Source: Rubrivivax sp. (GTDB lineage Bacteria > Pseudomonadota > Gammaproteobacteria > Burkholderiales > Burkholderiaceae_C). Taken from it: DNA of 64,000 nucleotides. The DNA lies in NCBI GenBank assembly GCA_016719535.1, contig JADJYX010000001.1, positions 620,001 through 684,000 on the forward strand. The letters are read 5' to 3'. The notes beneath the pieces are model-generated. The model did not search any database and was not told the DNA's origin. It saw only the letters and a program-made list of their open reading frames with translations. Position 1 is the first letter of the stretch. Each line of letters starts with the position of its first letter. Positions 34,729 to 44,863 of this stretch are shown one piece after another. The position numbers and the translations under genes were made by a program.

Positions 34729-35718
34729 TCAGTCCAGCTTCGCGCCGGAGGACTTGACCACCTCGGCCCAGCGCTTCACCTCGGCCGAGACGAAGCGGCC
34801 GAAGGCGTCGCCGTAGAGGTTGGGTGTCTCGGTGCCGAGGCCGGTCCAGGTCTTGCGCAGTTCATCCGATTCCAGCGCCTTCTTCATCTCGGCGGCCATC
34901 TTGTCGACGATGTCCCGGGGCGTGCCCTTGGGCGCCCACAGGCCGTACCAGGTGGCCACCTGGTAGTCGGGCGCGCCGCCGGCCTTGGCCAGCGGGATCT
35001 CGGGGAAGCCCGGCGCCGGTGCGCCGGCGGCCACCGCGATGGCGCGCAGACGCCCGCCCTTGATGTGCCCGGCCGACGAGCCCAGGCCGTCGAAGGCGAG
35101 GTCGACCTGGCCGGCGATCAGGTCCTGCAGCATCGGGCCGGCGCCGCGGTAGGGGATGTGGGTGATGAAGGTCCTGGTCTGCAGCTTGAACAGCTCGCCC
35201 GCCAGGTGGTGCGAGGTGCCGTTGCCGGCCGAGCCGTAGTTCAGCCGCGCCGGGTTCTTGCGCAGGAAGTCCAGCAGCTCGGGCAGCGTCCTTGCCTGCA
35301 CGCGCTGCGGGTTGACGACGATGACCTGCGGCACGCTGGAGATCAGGCCCACGGGCACGAAGTCGGCTTCCAGTTGATAGTCGAGCTTCGGGTACATGCT
35401 GGGCGCGATCGAGTGGTGCACCGCCCCCATGAAGAAGGTATAGCCGTCGGGCGCGGCCTTGGCCGCCAGGCCGGCACCCAGCGTGCCGCCGGCGCCGCCC
35501 TTGTTGTCGATCACGAACTGCCGGCCCATATTCTTCGTCATCACCGCGAACAGCGGGCGCGCGAAGGCATCGGTGCCGCCACCGGGCGGGAAGGGCACGA
35601 CGATGGTCACCGGCTTGCTGGGCCAGCTGGCGGCCTGGGCCAGCGCCGTCAGCGGCGCGGCGGCGGCCAGGGCCATGGCCAGCGCGGCGGCGCGGCGGGT
35701 GCAGGGCGTGAACGACAT
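34729..35718 (-). CDS. TTT-family (Bug/TctC) periplasmic solute receptor
   Basis: A 329-residue Bug-type receptor: signal peptide 1 to about 28 (ending TALAQA), WPSKPVTIVVPFPPGGGTD after the mature start, DNKGGAGGTLGAGLAAKAAP, and SAGNGTSHHLAGELFK. This family binds carboxylates for tripartite tricarboxylate transporters and is greatly expanded in Burkholderiales, often without a linked permease, as here. Lying between matA and matB it most likely binds malonate. It is separated from matA by 38 bases. Confidence 0.88.
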   Translation of the reverse strand: MSFTPCTRRAAALAMALAAAAPLTALAQAASWPSKPVTIVVPFPPGGGTDAFARPLFAVMTKNMGRQFVIDNKGGAGGTLGAGLAAKAAPDGYTFFMGAVHHSIAPSMYPKLDYQLEADFVPVGLISSVPQVIVVNPQRVQARTLPELLDFLRKNPARLNYGSAGNGTSHHLAGELFKLQTRTFITHIPYRGAGPMLQDLIAGQVDLAFDGLGSSAGHIKGGRLRAIAVAAGAPAPGFPEIPLAKAGGAPDYQVATWYGLWAPKGTPRDIVDKMAAEMKKALESDELRKTWTGLGTETPNLYGDAFGRFVSAEVKRWAEVVKSSGAKLD

Positions 35719-35756
35719 GGGCAGAGTCTCCGGTTGCAATGGGTGTGGATGGATGA

Positions 35757-37064
35757 TCACAGCAGCGAGGCCACGGCCCGCGAGCGTGCCACCTCGCCCT
35801 GGCGGAACCTGGCATGGCTGGCCTCGATGCGCTCGAGGTCGTACAGATAGTTGACCATCAGGCCGAAGGACTGCCGCAACCCCTTGGCCGACATGTTGCC
35901 ACGGCCATTGATGCGGTCCAGCCGGGCGCCATTGTCGAGGTGAAAGCGCGCCACCGGGTCGCCCTGCGGCGTGGGCGAAACCAGCAGCAGGTAGGCCGCG
36001 CACAGCTGCTGCAGCGCCGCCTCGTCCTCGGCGGCCAGCGCCTCGTGCGCGCCGAGGTGCTGCAGCCTGGCCAGGTCACCGGCTTGCGAGGCGCACAGCC
36101 GCTCGTGCGCGGCCTGCAGGGCCTGGGTTTGCGGCTTGCGCAGGCCCGGCAGCGCCGTGAGGTCGGGGCCGGCCAGCAGCCAGGCGGCAAAACCCGGGAT
36201 CGGCGACAGCGTGCAGTAGCTGCGGATGCGCGGCAGCTCGCGCTGCAGTTGTTCGGCCACCTGCTTGATGAGGAAATTGCCCAGCGACACGCCGCGCAGG
36301 CCCGGCTCGCAGTTGCTGATGCTGTAGAAGGCCGCCACCCGGCAGCGGTCGGTCGGCAGCGGGGTGCTCGCCTTGTCGATCAGCGGCGCGATGGCCGCCG
36401 GCATCTCGGGCAGCAGTGCCACCTCGACGAAGATCAGCGGCTCGTCGGGCAGCTGCGGGTGGAAGAAGGCGAAGCAGCGGCGGTCGGGTTGCAGGCGGCG
36501 CCGCAGGTCGTCCCAGCCGTCGATGGCATGCACGGCCTCGTGCTGGATGAGTTTTTCCAGCAGCTGCGCCGGCGCATTCCAGTCCACGCGCCGCAGCTGC
36601 AGGAAGCCGGGGTTGAACCAGCTCGTCAGCAGGTGCAGCAGGTCGGCCTCGAGCGCTTGCAGCTCGGGCCGCTGCGGCAGCATGCGCAGCAGCGCGCGCC
36701 GCAGCCGCAGGATGGCCGCGGTGCCGCCGGGTGCGCGGTTCAGCCGCCGCAGCAGCTCCTGCCGCGGCGGCTCCACCGCCTGCATCAGCGCGATCTGCTC
36801 GGCCGCCTGCGGGCGCTCGGCGTAGGCCTGTGCGCACTGCAGCACGCGCCGGGGGTCGGGGCCGAGCTCGCGCGCCAGAACGTCGAAGAAGGCGCCCAGG
36901 TCGTCGGCGTCGGCCGCATCCAGCCGCCCGATCAGCGCCTGCGCCGTGGCCATGCCGTTCATCTCGCCGCCGCCGGTGAGCAGCCGGCGCGAGCCCAGGG
37001 TCAGTGCGCGCAGCGTGCGCGCCCGGCGCTGACGCGCGGCGGCCTGGCGGATCTCGTCGAGCAT
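35757..37064 (-). CDS. matA: Malonyl-CoA decarboxylase
   Basis: A 435-residue malonyl-CoA decarboxylase with an N-terminal helical domain (to about 170) and a GNAT-like catalytic domain. Landmarks are EAVHAIDGWDDLRRRLQPDR, FFHPQLPDEPLIFVEVAL, AFYSISNCEPGLRGVSLGNF (catalytic Ser/His region) and CTLSPIPGFAAWL. It releases CO2 from malonyl-CoA to give acetyl-CoA. It is the first gene of the matA-receptor-matB-CWC set and diverges from the sigma-54 activator across only 78 bases. The first 35 residues are Arg-rich and the true start may be a few codons downstream. Confidence 0.9.
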   Translation of the reverse strand: MLDEIRQAAARQRRARTLRALTLGSRRLLTGGGEMNGMATAQALIGRLDAADADDLGAFFDVLARELGPDPRRVLQCAQAYAERPQAAEQIALMQAVEPPRQELLRRLNRAPGGTAAILRLRRALLRMLPQRPELQALEADLLHLLTSWFNPGFLQLRRVDWNAPAQLLEKLIQHEAVHAIDGWDDLRRRLQPDRRCFAFFHPQLPDEPLIFVEVALLPEMPAAIAPLIDKASTPLPTDRCRVAAFYSISNCEPGLRGVSLGNFLIKQVAEQLQRELPRIRSYCTLSPIPGFAAWLLAGPDLTALPGLRKPQTQALQAAHERLCASQAGDLARLQHLGAHEALAAEDEAALQQLCAAYLLLVSPTPQGDPVARFHLDNGARLDRINGRGNMSAKGLRQSFGLMVNYLYDLERIEASHARFRQGEVARSRAVASLL

Positions 37065-37142
37065 GGCGAGGAGCCGCGACTCGCGGCTGGCGGTGGCTTG
37101 AGCGCAGCATGGTAGCGAAGCGGCGCGCTAGAGTCGCGGCCC

Positions 37143-38659
<1,517 letters not shown>

Positions 38660-38696
38660 GCTGTCCGGCATGCGAGCAGTTCGGCCTGCAAGTGTT

Positions 38697-38805
38697 TGAA
38701 ATTCAGGCGATTCTGCTGCCTGAATTTCGGGCATCAGGCTGTCTTGATCCCGCCGATGGGCGCTGCTCTGACTGAAATTCAGCGCCAGAATCGCATCTGA
38801 ATCAG
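38697..38805 (+). promoter_or_regulatory. Cluster of palindromes, candidate upstream activator sites
   Basis: Related palindromes occur at 38697-38705 (TGAAATTCA), 38721-38729 (TGAATTTCG, imperfect), 38772-38782 (CTGAAATTCAG, perfect) and 38797-38805 (CTGAATCAG). The first two also form a larger inverted repeat, TTCAGGC...GCCTGAA (38703-38724). They lie 25 to 140 bases upstream of a -24/-12 promoter and downstream of the sigma-54 activator gene, where enhancer-type sites for that activator are expected. Confidence 0.6.
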
Positions 38806-38829
38806 GGTTTGCACTGATTTTGTGCATTC

Positions 38830-38845
38830 CGGCATGAGCATTGCA
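38830..38845 (+). promoter_or_regulatory. Sigma-54 (-24/-12) promoter of the liv-type operon
   Basis: CGGCATGAGCATTGCA matches the consensus TGGCAC-N5-TTGCA with GGCA and TTGCA at exact spacing and the conserved G between. The transcript would start near 38857, about 50 bases before the ATG at 38908. Confidence 0.7.
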
Positions 38846-38907
38846 CGCAATGGGCATCCCCGGTCGGGCATCCAGGCCGGAAACGACCCCCACGAGGAGC
38901 CTCCTGC

Positions 38908-40113
38908 ATGAAGCGTCGCCAACTTTCCATCGCCGCCGTCGCCGCCCTGGCCGCCGGCATCGCCGCCAGCCCCGCGGCCCTGGCCCAGGCCAGGCCCGAC
39001 GTGAAGATCGCGCTGATCGCCAGCAAGACCGGCCCGCTGGAGGCCTATGCCAAGCAGACCATCGTCGGCTTCAACATGGGCCTGGACTACGCCACCGGCG
39101 GCACCATGACCGTGGCCGGCCGCAAGCTGGTGGTGATCGAGAAGGACGACCAGGGCAAGCCCGACGTGGGCAAGGCCGCGCTGGCCGCCGCCTATGCCGA
39201 CGACAAGGTCGACATCGCGGTCGGCCCGACCGCGTCACCGGTCGCGCTGGCCATGCTGCCGGTGGCCGAGGAATACAAGAAGATCCTGCTGGTGGAGCCG
39301 GCGGTGGCCGACAGCATCACCGGCGACAAGTGGAACAAGTACATCTTCCGCACCGGCCGCAACAGCAGCCAGGACGCCGCCGCCAATGCCGCCGCGCTGG
39401 ACCAGCCCGGCAACGTCATCGCCACGCTGGCCAACGACAACGCCTTCGGCCGTGACGGCGTGAAGGCGGCCAAGGAATTCACCAGGAAGGCCAAGATCGT
39501 CCACGAGGAATACCTGCCCGTGGGCACGACCGACTTCACCGCCGGCCTGCAGCGCATCATCGACAAGCTCAAGGACCAGCCGGGCAACAAATACATCTCG
39601 GTCGGCTGGTCGGGCAGCCCGACGCCCTTCAGCAAGATCGCCGACCTGGAGCTGGACAAGCGCTACGGCATCAAGCTGGCCACCGGCGGCAACATCCTGC
39701 CGGCGATGGTGGCCTACAAGAGCTTCCCCGGCATGGAAGGCGCGCTGTACTACTACTTCGGCATCCCGAAGAACAAGGCCAACGAGTGGCTGGTGGCCAA
39801 CCACTACAGCAAGTTCAAGGCACCGCCCGACTTCTTCACCGCCGGTGGCATGAGCGCGGCCATCGCGGTGGTCGAGGCGCTGAAGAAGACCGCCGGCGAC
39901 ACCAATACCAACAAGCTCATCGCCACCCTGGAAGGCATGAGCTTCGACACGCCCAAGGGCACGATGACCTTCCGCAAGGAAGACCACCAGGCGATGCAGG
40001 AGATGTACCACTTCCGCATCAAGAACGACCCGGCCTTCGCCTGGGGCGTGCCCGAGCTGGTGCGCGTGATTCCGGCCAGCGAGCTGAACATCCCGATCCG
40101 GAACAAGCGCTGA
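38908..40113 (+). CDS. ABC transporter substrate-binding protein, branched-chain amino acid type
   Basis: A 401-residue periplasmic binding protein: signal peptide 1-26 (ending PAALAQA), then VKIALIASKTGPLEAYAKQT, IEKDDQGKPDVGKAA and the NAFGRDGVKAA region of the LivJ-type fold. It presents a ligand, possibly a branched-chain amino acid but equally an aromatic or short amide-type compound, to the permease encoded downstream. A ribosome-binding site (GAGGAGCC) precedes the ATG. The operon is headed by the sigma-54 promoter. Two strong hairpins separate it from livG and may raise its mRNA level relative to the others. Confidence 0.88.
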   Translation: MKRRQLSIAAVAALAAGIAASPAALAQARPDVKIALIASKTGPLEAYAKQTIVGFNMGLDYATGGTMTVAGRKLVVIEKDDQGKPDVGKAALAAAYADDKVDIAVGPTASPVALAMLPVAEEYKKILLVEPAVADSITGDKWNKYIFRTGRNSSQDAAANAAALDQPGNVIATLANDNAFGRDGVKAAKEFTRKAKIVHEEYLPVGTTDFTAGLQRIIDKLKDQPGNKYISVGWSGSPTPFSKIADLELDKRYGIKLATGGNILPAMVAYKSFPGMEGALYYYFGIPKNKANEWLVANHYSKFKAPPDFFTAGGMSAAIAVVEALKKTAGDTNTNKLIATLEGMSFDTPKGTMTFRKEDHQAMQEMYHFRIKNDPAFAWGVPELVRVIPASELNIPIRNKR

Positions 40114-40154
40114 AAGCGCTTGTTTCGGACGGGACTTTCCGCACCGCTCCCCCC

Positions 40155-40214
40155 AGCCCCCTCCGGGAGGGGGCTCCCGTTCGACTGACCATCGCCCGGC
40201 CATCCGGCCGGGCG
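40155..40214 (+). terminator. Two GC hairpins between the binding-protein gene and livG
   Basis: AGCCCCCTC/GAGGGGGCT (40155-40175, 3-base loop) and CGCCCGGCC/GGCCGGGCG (40193-40214, 4-base loop) are perfect 9-base stems without T runs. They could be attenuators or mRNA-stabilising structures that keep binding-protein mRNA above permease mRNA. Confidence 0.5.
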
Positions 40215-40225
40215 TGGAATCACTC

Positions 40226-41070
40226 ATGCTCGAAACGCGAGATCTCACGATACGGTTCGGCGGCCACGTGGCGGTGGACCATGTGTCGTGCCGCTTCGAG
40301 CCCGGCACGCTGACCTCCATCGTCGGGCCCAACGGGGCCGGCAAGACGACCTATTTCAACCTCATCTCGGGCCAGTTGCCCGCGAGCGAGGGCACGGTCA
40401 CGCTGGCCGGCGAGGACATCACCACGCTGCCGGCGGCGCTGCGCGCGCACCGCGGGCTGGGGCGCGCCTTCCAGCTGACGCAGCTGTTTCCCAACCTGAC
40501 GGTGCACGAGAACGTGCGCCTGGCGATCCAGGCGCGCGAAGCCGGCCGTGGCCATGGCGCGCTGGACATGTGGCGCGTCTGGCTGGACCGCAAGGACTGG
40601 ATCGCCGAGGCCACGCGCATCCTCGAGCAGGTGCGCCTGGCCGACAAGGCGCAGGCGCATGCCAGCGCGCTGCCGCACGGCGACCAGCGCAAGCTCGAGG
40701 TGGCGCTGCTGATCGCGCTCGACCCCAAGGTCTTCATGTTCGACGAACCCACCGCCGGCATGAGCGTCGACGAGGTGCCGGTGGTGCTGGACCTCATCCG
40801 GCAGCTGAAGGCGCGCCGGGACATCGTCATCCTGCTGGTGGAGCACAAGATGGACGTGGTGCGCGAGCTGTCCGACCGCATCATCGTGCTGCACAACGGG
40901 CAGCTGGTGGCCGACGGCGAGCCGGCCGAGGTGATCGCCAGCCCGGTCGTGCAGCAGGCCTATCTGGGCATGGCCGCGGAGGACGAGCCGGACTGTCGAC
41001 CGTCCCTGCGGACGGGCGGCAGCCTGGCGAGTCGAAGCGGCCTGCAAGCCGCGACGTGGGGCCCGCATGA
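40226..41070 (+). CDS. livG: ABC transporter ATP-binding protein, LivG type, with disrupted 3' end
   Basis: The N-terminal 255 residues are a normal LivG-type ATPase: Walker A GPNGAGKTTYFN, Q-loop AFQLTQLFPN, the signature region LPHGDQRKLEVALLIALDPK (the usual SGGQ here reads PHGDQ), Walker B VFMFDEPTAGMS and switch VEHKMD. Typical proteins end soon after AYLGMAAED. Here the frame meets no stop: it continues through the livF region out of frame and re-enters livH in frame, an open frame of 868 codons ending at 42820. If one base is missing around 40985-41066, the protein would instead end by ATGA overlap at 41070, as drawn here. GTG 40214 is an alternative start. Confidence 0.75.
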
Positions 41071-41801
41071 GCAATCTCCTCGAGCTGCAGGCCGTGCAGA
41101 CGCACATCGGCGCGTACCACATCCTGCATGGCGTCGATTTCGACGTGCCCGAAGGCCAGGTGACGATGCTGCTGGGCCGCAACGGTGCCGGCAAGACGAC
41201 CACGCTGCGCACCATCATGGGCCTGTGGCAGGCCTCGGCCGGCGAGATCCGCTTCCGCGGCCAGCGGCTCAACGGCCTGGCCACGCCCGACATCGCCGCC
41301 CAGGGCATCGCCTACGTGCCCGAGAACATGGGCATCTTCACCGACCTCACGGTGAAGGAAAACCTGGTGCTGGCCGCGCGCAGCGCGCGCCACGAGGGCG
41401 AACTGGACAAGGCGCGGCTGGACTGGATCTTCGGCCTCTTTCCGGCGCTGCAGAAATTCTGGCTCTACCCCGCGGGCAAGCTCTCGGGCGGGCAGAAGCA
41501 GATGCTGGCGGTGGCGCGCGCCATCGTCGAGCCGCGCGCGCTGATCCTCATCGACGAGCCGAGCAAGGGCCTGGCGCCGTCGATCATCCAGAACCTGATC
41601 TCGGCCTTCCGCGAGCTGAAGGCGCAGCAGACCACGATCCTGCTCGTCGAGCAGAACTTCCTGATGGCCCGGGCGCTGGGCGACCGCGTGGCGGTGATGG
41701 ACGACGGCCGCGTCGTGCACAGCGGCGACATGGCCGAACTGGCCGCCGACGAGGGCCTGCAGCAGCGGCTGCTGGGCTTGTCGCTGGGGGCACACCAATG
41801 A
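41067..41801 (+). CDS. livF: ABC transporter ATP-binding protein, LivF type
   Basis: A 244-residue ATPase: Walker A LLGRNGAGKTTTLRTI, Q-loop YVPENMGIFTDLTV, signature LSGGQKQMLAVAR, Walker B ALILIDEPSKGLAP and the switch His region LVEQNFLMA (Gln replaces the usual His, as is common in LivF). It pairs with LivG to power the LivHM permease. It starts at ATG 41067 and overlaps livH by ATGA. Confidence 0.9.
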   Translation: MSNLLELQAVQTHIGAYHILHGVDFDVPEGQVTMLLGRNGAGKTTTLRTIMGLWQASAGEIRFRGQRLNGLATPDIAAQGIAYVPENMGIFTDLTVKENLVLAARSARHEGELDKARLDWIFGLFPALQKFWLYPAGKLSGGQKQMLAVARAIVEPRALILIDEPSKGLAPSIIQNLISAFRELKAQQTTILLVEQNFLMARALGDRVAVMDDGRVVHSGDMAELAADEGLQQRLLGLSLGAHQ

Positions 41802-42820
41802 CCACCACCACCCACGTCCCGGCCGCCGTGCCGGCCGCGATCCCCAAGGCCTCGTTCGACTGGAAGCCCGTGTGGCTGCTGCTGGCGGTGATGGCGCTGG
41901 CCTTTCCGGCCGTCGGCAGCCCCAGCAGCTGGCTCACGCTCACCGTCGCCGGGCTGGCGATGGGCTTCATCGTCTTCATCATCGCCTCGGGCCTGACGCT
42001 GGTCTTCGGCCTGATGGACGTGCTGAATTTCGGCCACGGCGTCTTCATCGCGCTGGGTGCCTTCATGGCCACCACGGTGATGGGCGGCATGGCCGCCTTC
42101 GCCAACCAGGGCGGCTGGCAGGCGCTGCTGGCGATCTTTTGCGCCATGCTGGCGGCGATGGTGGTGGCCGGCGCGCTGGGCCTGGCCTTCGAGCGCGTGA
42201 TCGTGCGCCCGGTCTATGGCCTGCACCTCAAGCAGATCCTCATCACGATGGGCGGCATGATCGTCGGCGAGGAGATCATCAAGGTCATCTGGGGCCCGCT
42301 GCAGATCGCCATGCCGCTGCCCGATTCGCTGCGCGGCGCCTACCTGATCGGCGATGCGGCGATCGAGAAATACCGCATCCTGGCCTCGGTCATCGGCGCG
42401 TGCGTGTTCGCGCTGCTGGTGTGGACGCTCTCGCGCACCAAGGTCGGCCTGCTGATCCGCGCCGGCGTGCAGGACCGCGAGATGGTCGAGTCGCTGGGCT
42501 ACCGCATCCGGCGGCTGTTCGTCGGCGTCTTCGTCGCCGGTTCGGCGCTGGCCGGCCTGGGCGGCGTGATGTGGGGGCTGTACCAGCAGAGCGTGTCGCC
42601 GCAGATCGGCGCGCAGGTCAACGTGCTGATCTTCATCGTCATCATCATCGGCGGCCTGGGTTCGACGCTGGGCTGCTTCATCGGCGCGCTGCTGGTGGGG
42701 CTGATGGCCAACTACACCGGCTTCCTGGCGCCGAAGGTGGCGCTGTTCTCGAACATCGCGCTGATGGTCGCCATCCTGCTGTGGCGCCCGCAGGGCCTGT
42801 ATCCCGTCACGAACCGATGA
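41798..42820 (+). CDS. livH: ABC transporter permease, LivH type
   Basis: A 340-residue membrane protein with about eight to nine helices and the LivH landmarks GLTLVFGLMDVLNFGHGVFI (about 65-85), RPVYGLHLKQILITMG, GVQDREMVESLGYRIRRLF (cytoplasmic coupling loop) and IIIGGLGSTLGCFIGALLVG. It forms the channel with LivM. It starts by ATGA overlap with livF. The livG frame runs into this gene in register, so it could also be expressed as part of a fusion if the livG sequence is correct. Confidence 0.9.
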   Translation: MTTTTHVPAAVPAAIPKASFDWKPVWLLLAVMALAFPAVGSPSSWLTLTVAGLAMGFIVFIIASGLTLVFGLMDVLNFGHGVFIALGAFMATTVMGGMAAFANQGGWQALLAIFCAMLAAMVVAGALGLAFERVIVRPVYGLHLKQILITMGGMIVGEEIIKVIWGPLQIAMPLPDSLRGAYLIGDAAIEKYRILASVIGACVFALLVWTLSRTKVGLLIRAGVQDREMVESLGYRIRRLFVGVFVAGSALAGLGGVMWGLYQQSVSPQIGAQVNVLIFIVIIIGGLGSTLGCFIGALLVGLMANYTGFLAPKVALFSNIALMVAILLWRPQGLYPVTNR

Positions 42821-42823
42821 GCC

Positions 42824-42890
42824 CCCACGTCGCTTCGCTCCTGCCCCCCGAGGGGGCGCGGCCTTCCTTGGGGCGGCCCGGCGGAAGGCC
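42824..42890. repeat. REP-like GC palindromic element between livH and livM
   Basis: The spacer CCCCCACGTCGCTTCGCTCC is followed by GCCCCCCGAGGGGGC (42843-42857, hairpin) and GGCCTTCC...GGAAGGCC (42860-42890, hairpin). Elements of this look are dispersed in intergenic spacers of many Burkholderiales genomes. A related beginning (CCCCACGTCGC on the minus strand) occurs at about 41051-41061 in the livG/livF spacer. Confidence 0.55.
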
Positions 42891-42916
42891 GAGACCTCTC
42901 CGATTCGCGCACTGCC

Positions 42917-43987
42917 ATGCTTGATCGCATCCTCTCCCACGACCGCCCGCGCAGCCGCTGGCTGGCGCTGGCGCTGATCGTCGTCTTCGTCGCGCTGGCC
43001 GTCGCGCCCTTCGTCTTTCCGGGCGTCAAGGCGCTCTCCGTGGCGGCCAAGGCGCTGGTCTTCATCCTGCTGGTGGCCAGCTTCGACCTGCTGCTGGGCT
43101 ATACCGGCATCGTCAGCTTCGCGCACACGATGTTCTTCGGCATCGGCGCCTACGGCGTGGCGATCGCCAGCACGCGCATGGGGCCGGGCTACGGCGCGGT
43201 GATCGCGGGCACGCTGCTGGCGCTGGCCGTGTCGCTGGTGCTGTCGCTGGTGATCGGCCTCTTCTCGCTGCGCGTGAAGGCGATCTTCTACGCCATGATC
43301 ACGCTGGCCGTGGCCAGCGCGTTTCAAACGCTGGCCTCGCAGCTGAGCGACTTCACCGGCGGCGAGGACGGGCTGACCTTCAAGAACCCCGAGATCTTCA
43401 GCCCGTCGTTCGAACCCTTCGAGAACCCCATCCTCGGCCTCGCCGTCGACGGCAAGGTCTTCACCTACTACCTGCTGTTCGCGGCCGTGCTGCTGCTGTT
43501 CCTGGCGCTGCTGCGCATCGTCAATTCGCCCTTCGGGCGCGTGCTGCAGGCCATCCGCGAGAACGACTTCCGCGCCGAGGCGATCGGCTTCCGCACCGTG
43601 GTCTACCGCACCTGGAGCAACGTGCTGTCGGCGATGTTCGCCACGCTGGCCGGCGCGCTGCTGGCGCTGTGGCTGCGCTATGTCGGCCCGGACACCACGC
43701 TGTCGTTCGAGATCATGCTCGACATCCTGCTCATCGTCGTCATCGGCGGCATGGGCACCATGTACGGCGCGGTGATCGGCGCGGCGCTGTTCGTGCTGGC
43801 GCAGAACTATCTGCAGGACCTGCTGAAGATCGGCCATGGCGCGCTGGAGGGCGTGCCGGTGCTGGCGCAGTTCGTCTCGCCCGACCGCTGGCTGCTGTGG
43901 CTGGGCGTGCTGTTCGTGCTGTCGGTCTACCACTTTCCCACCGGCATCGTCGGGCGCCTGCGCGCGCTGGCGTTGCGCCACCGCTGA
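42917..43987 (+). CDS. livM: ABC transporter permease, LivM type
   Basis: A 356-residue membrane protein with about nine helices: FDLLLGYTGIVSFAHTMFFG, FSLRVKAIFYAMITLAVASA, the coupling loop QAIRENDFRAEAIGFRTVVY and VVIGGMGTMYGAVIGAALFV. It is the LivH partner. It lies 96 bases after livH, beyond the REP-like spacer. The next gene (hydrolase) starts 12 bases downstream, so the operon continues. Confidence 0.9.
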   Translation: MLDRILSHDRPRSRWLALALIVVFVALAVAPFVFPGVKALSVAAKALVFILLVASFDLLLGYTGIVSFAHTMFFGIGAYGVAIASTRMGPGYGAVIAGTLLALAVSLVLSLVIGLFSLRVKAIFYAMITLAVASAFQTLASQLSDFTGGEDGLTFKNPEIFSPSFEPFENPILGLAVDGKVFTYYLLFAAVLLLFLALLRIVNSPFGRVLQAIRENDFRAEAIGFRTVVYRTWSNVLSAMFATLAGALLALWLRYVGPDTTLSFEIMLDILLIVVIGGMGTMYGAVIGAALFVLAQNYLQDLLKIGHGALEGVPVLAQFVSPDRWLLWLGVLFVLSVYHFPTGIVGRLRALALRHR

Positions 43988-43999
43988 AGGCCGCCCGCC

Positions 44000-44836
44000 A
44001 TGGCACCCGTCTCCCGCTACCTGACGTGCGAGGGCCGCGAGATCCACGTCACCGAATGGGGCGCCGACCGCAGCGAGGTCATCGTCGCCTGGCATGGCCT
44101 GGCGCGCACCGGGCGCGACATGGACCACATCGCCGCGCACCTGGCGACGCGTTTTCGGGTCATCTGCCCCGATACCCTGGGCCGCGGCCTGAGCCAGTGG
44201 AGCCCGGCGCCGGCGAGCGAATACTGCCTGGCCTTCTACGAGCGCCTGGCCGTGAGCCTGTTCGACCAGCTGGGCGTGCAGAGCTGCCTGTGGCTGGGCA
44301 CCAGCATGGGTGGCGCGATCGGGCTGCGTGCGGCGGCCGGCGCCCTGCGCGGCCGCATCCGCAAGCTGGTGCTCAACGACATCGGACCCGAGCTGGCGCC
44401 GGCCGCGGTCGAGCGCATCCGCACCTATGCCGGCAGCCCGCCGGCCTTCGCGACCATGCAGGCGCTGGAGCAGTATTTCCGCACCGTCTACAAGCCCTAC
44501 GGCTGGCTCAGCGACGCCATGTGGCGGCTGCTGACCGAGACCTCGATGCGCCGCCTGGACGACGGCCGCGTGACGCCGCACTACGACCCGGCGATGGTGC
44601 AGCAGTTTGTCCACCACCCGCGCGACTACGACCAGTGGGACGCCTGGGACGCGCTGGCCATCCCCGTGCTGTGCCTGCGCGGTGAAACGTCGGACCTGCT
44701 GCTGCCCGAAGTCGCCGAGGCCATGCGCACGCGCGGCCCGCGTGCGGTGGTGGCCACCATCCCCGGCTGCGGCCACGCACCCGCACTCAATACGCCCGAG
44801 CAGTACGCCTTGATCGAACGCTTTTTTGCGGCCTGA
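44000..44836 (+). CDS. Alpha/beta-fold hydrolase
   Basis: A 278-residue hydrolase: WHGLARTGRDMDHI near the oxyanion hole, nucleophile elbow LGTSMGGAIGL (Ser), a lid region, a strand LCLRGETSDLLLPEVA carrying the acidic residue, and GCGHAPAL with the catalytic His. It is the last gene of the ABC operon, so its substrate is probably the transported ester or amide, or a product of it. Esterase or C-C hydrolase function cannot be separated by reading. Confidence 0.82.
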   Translation: MAPVSRYLTCEGREIHVTEWGADRSEVIVAWHGLARTGRDMDHIAAHLATRFRVICPDTLGRGLSQWSPAPASEYCLAFYERLAVSLFDQLGVQSCLWLGTSMGGAIGLRAAAGALRGRIRKLVLNDIGPELAPAAVERIRTYAGSPPAFATMQALEQYFRTVYKPYGWLSDAMWRLLTETSMRRLDDGRVTPHYDPAMVQQFVHHPRDYDQWDAWDALAIPVLCLRGETSDLLLPEVAEAMRTRGPRAVVATIPGCGHAPALNTPEQYALIERFFAA

Positions 44837-44863
44837 CGCCGCCAACCCGTGGAGGAGATCCCG

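Noticed and set aside
37065..37142. Sigma-54 promoter for matA in the matA/activator gap
   Set aside because: No GG-N10-GC element with proper spacing was found on the minus strand in these 78 bases.
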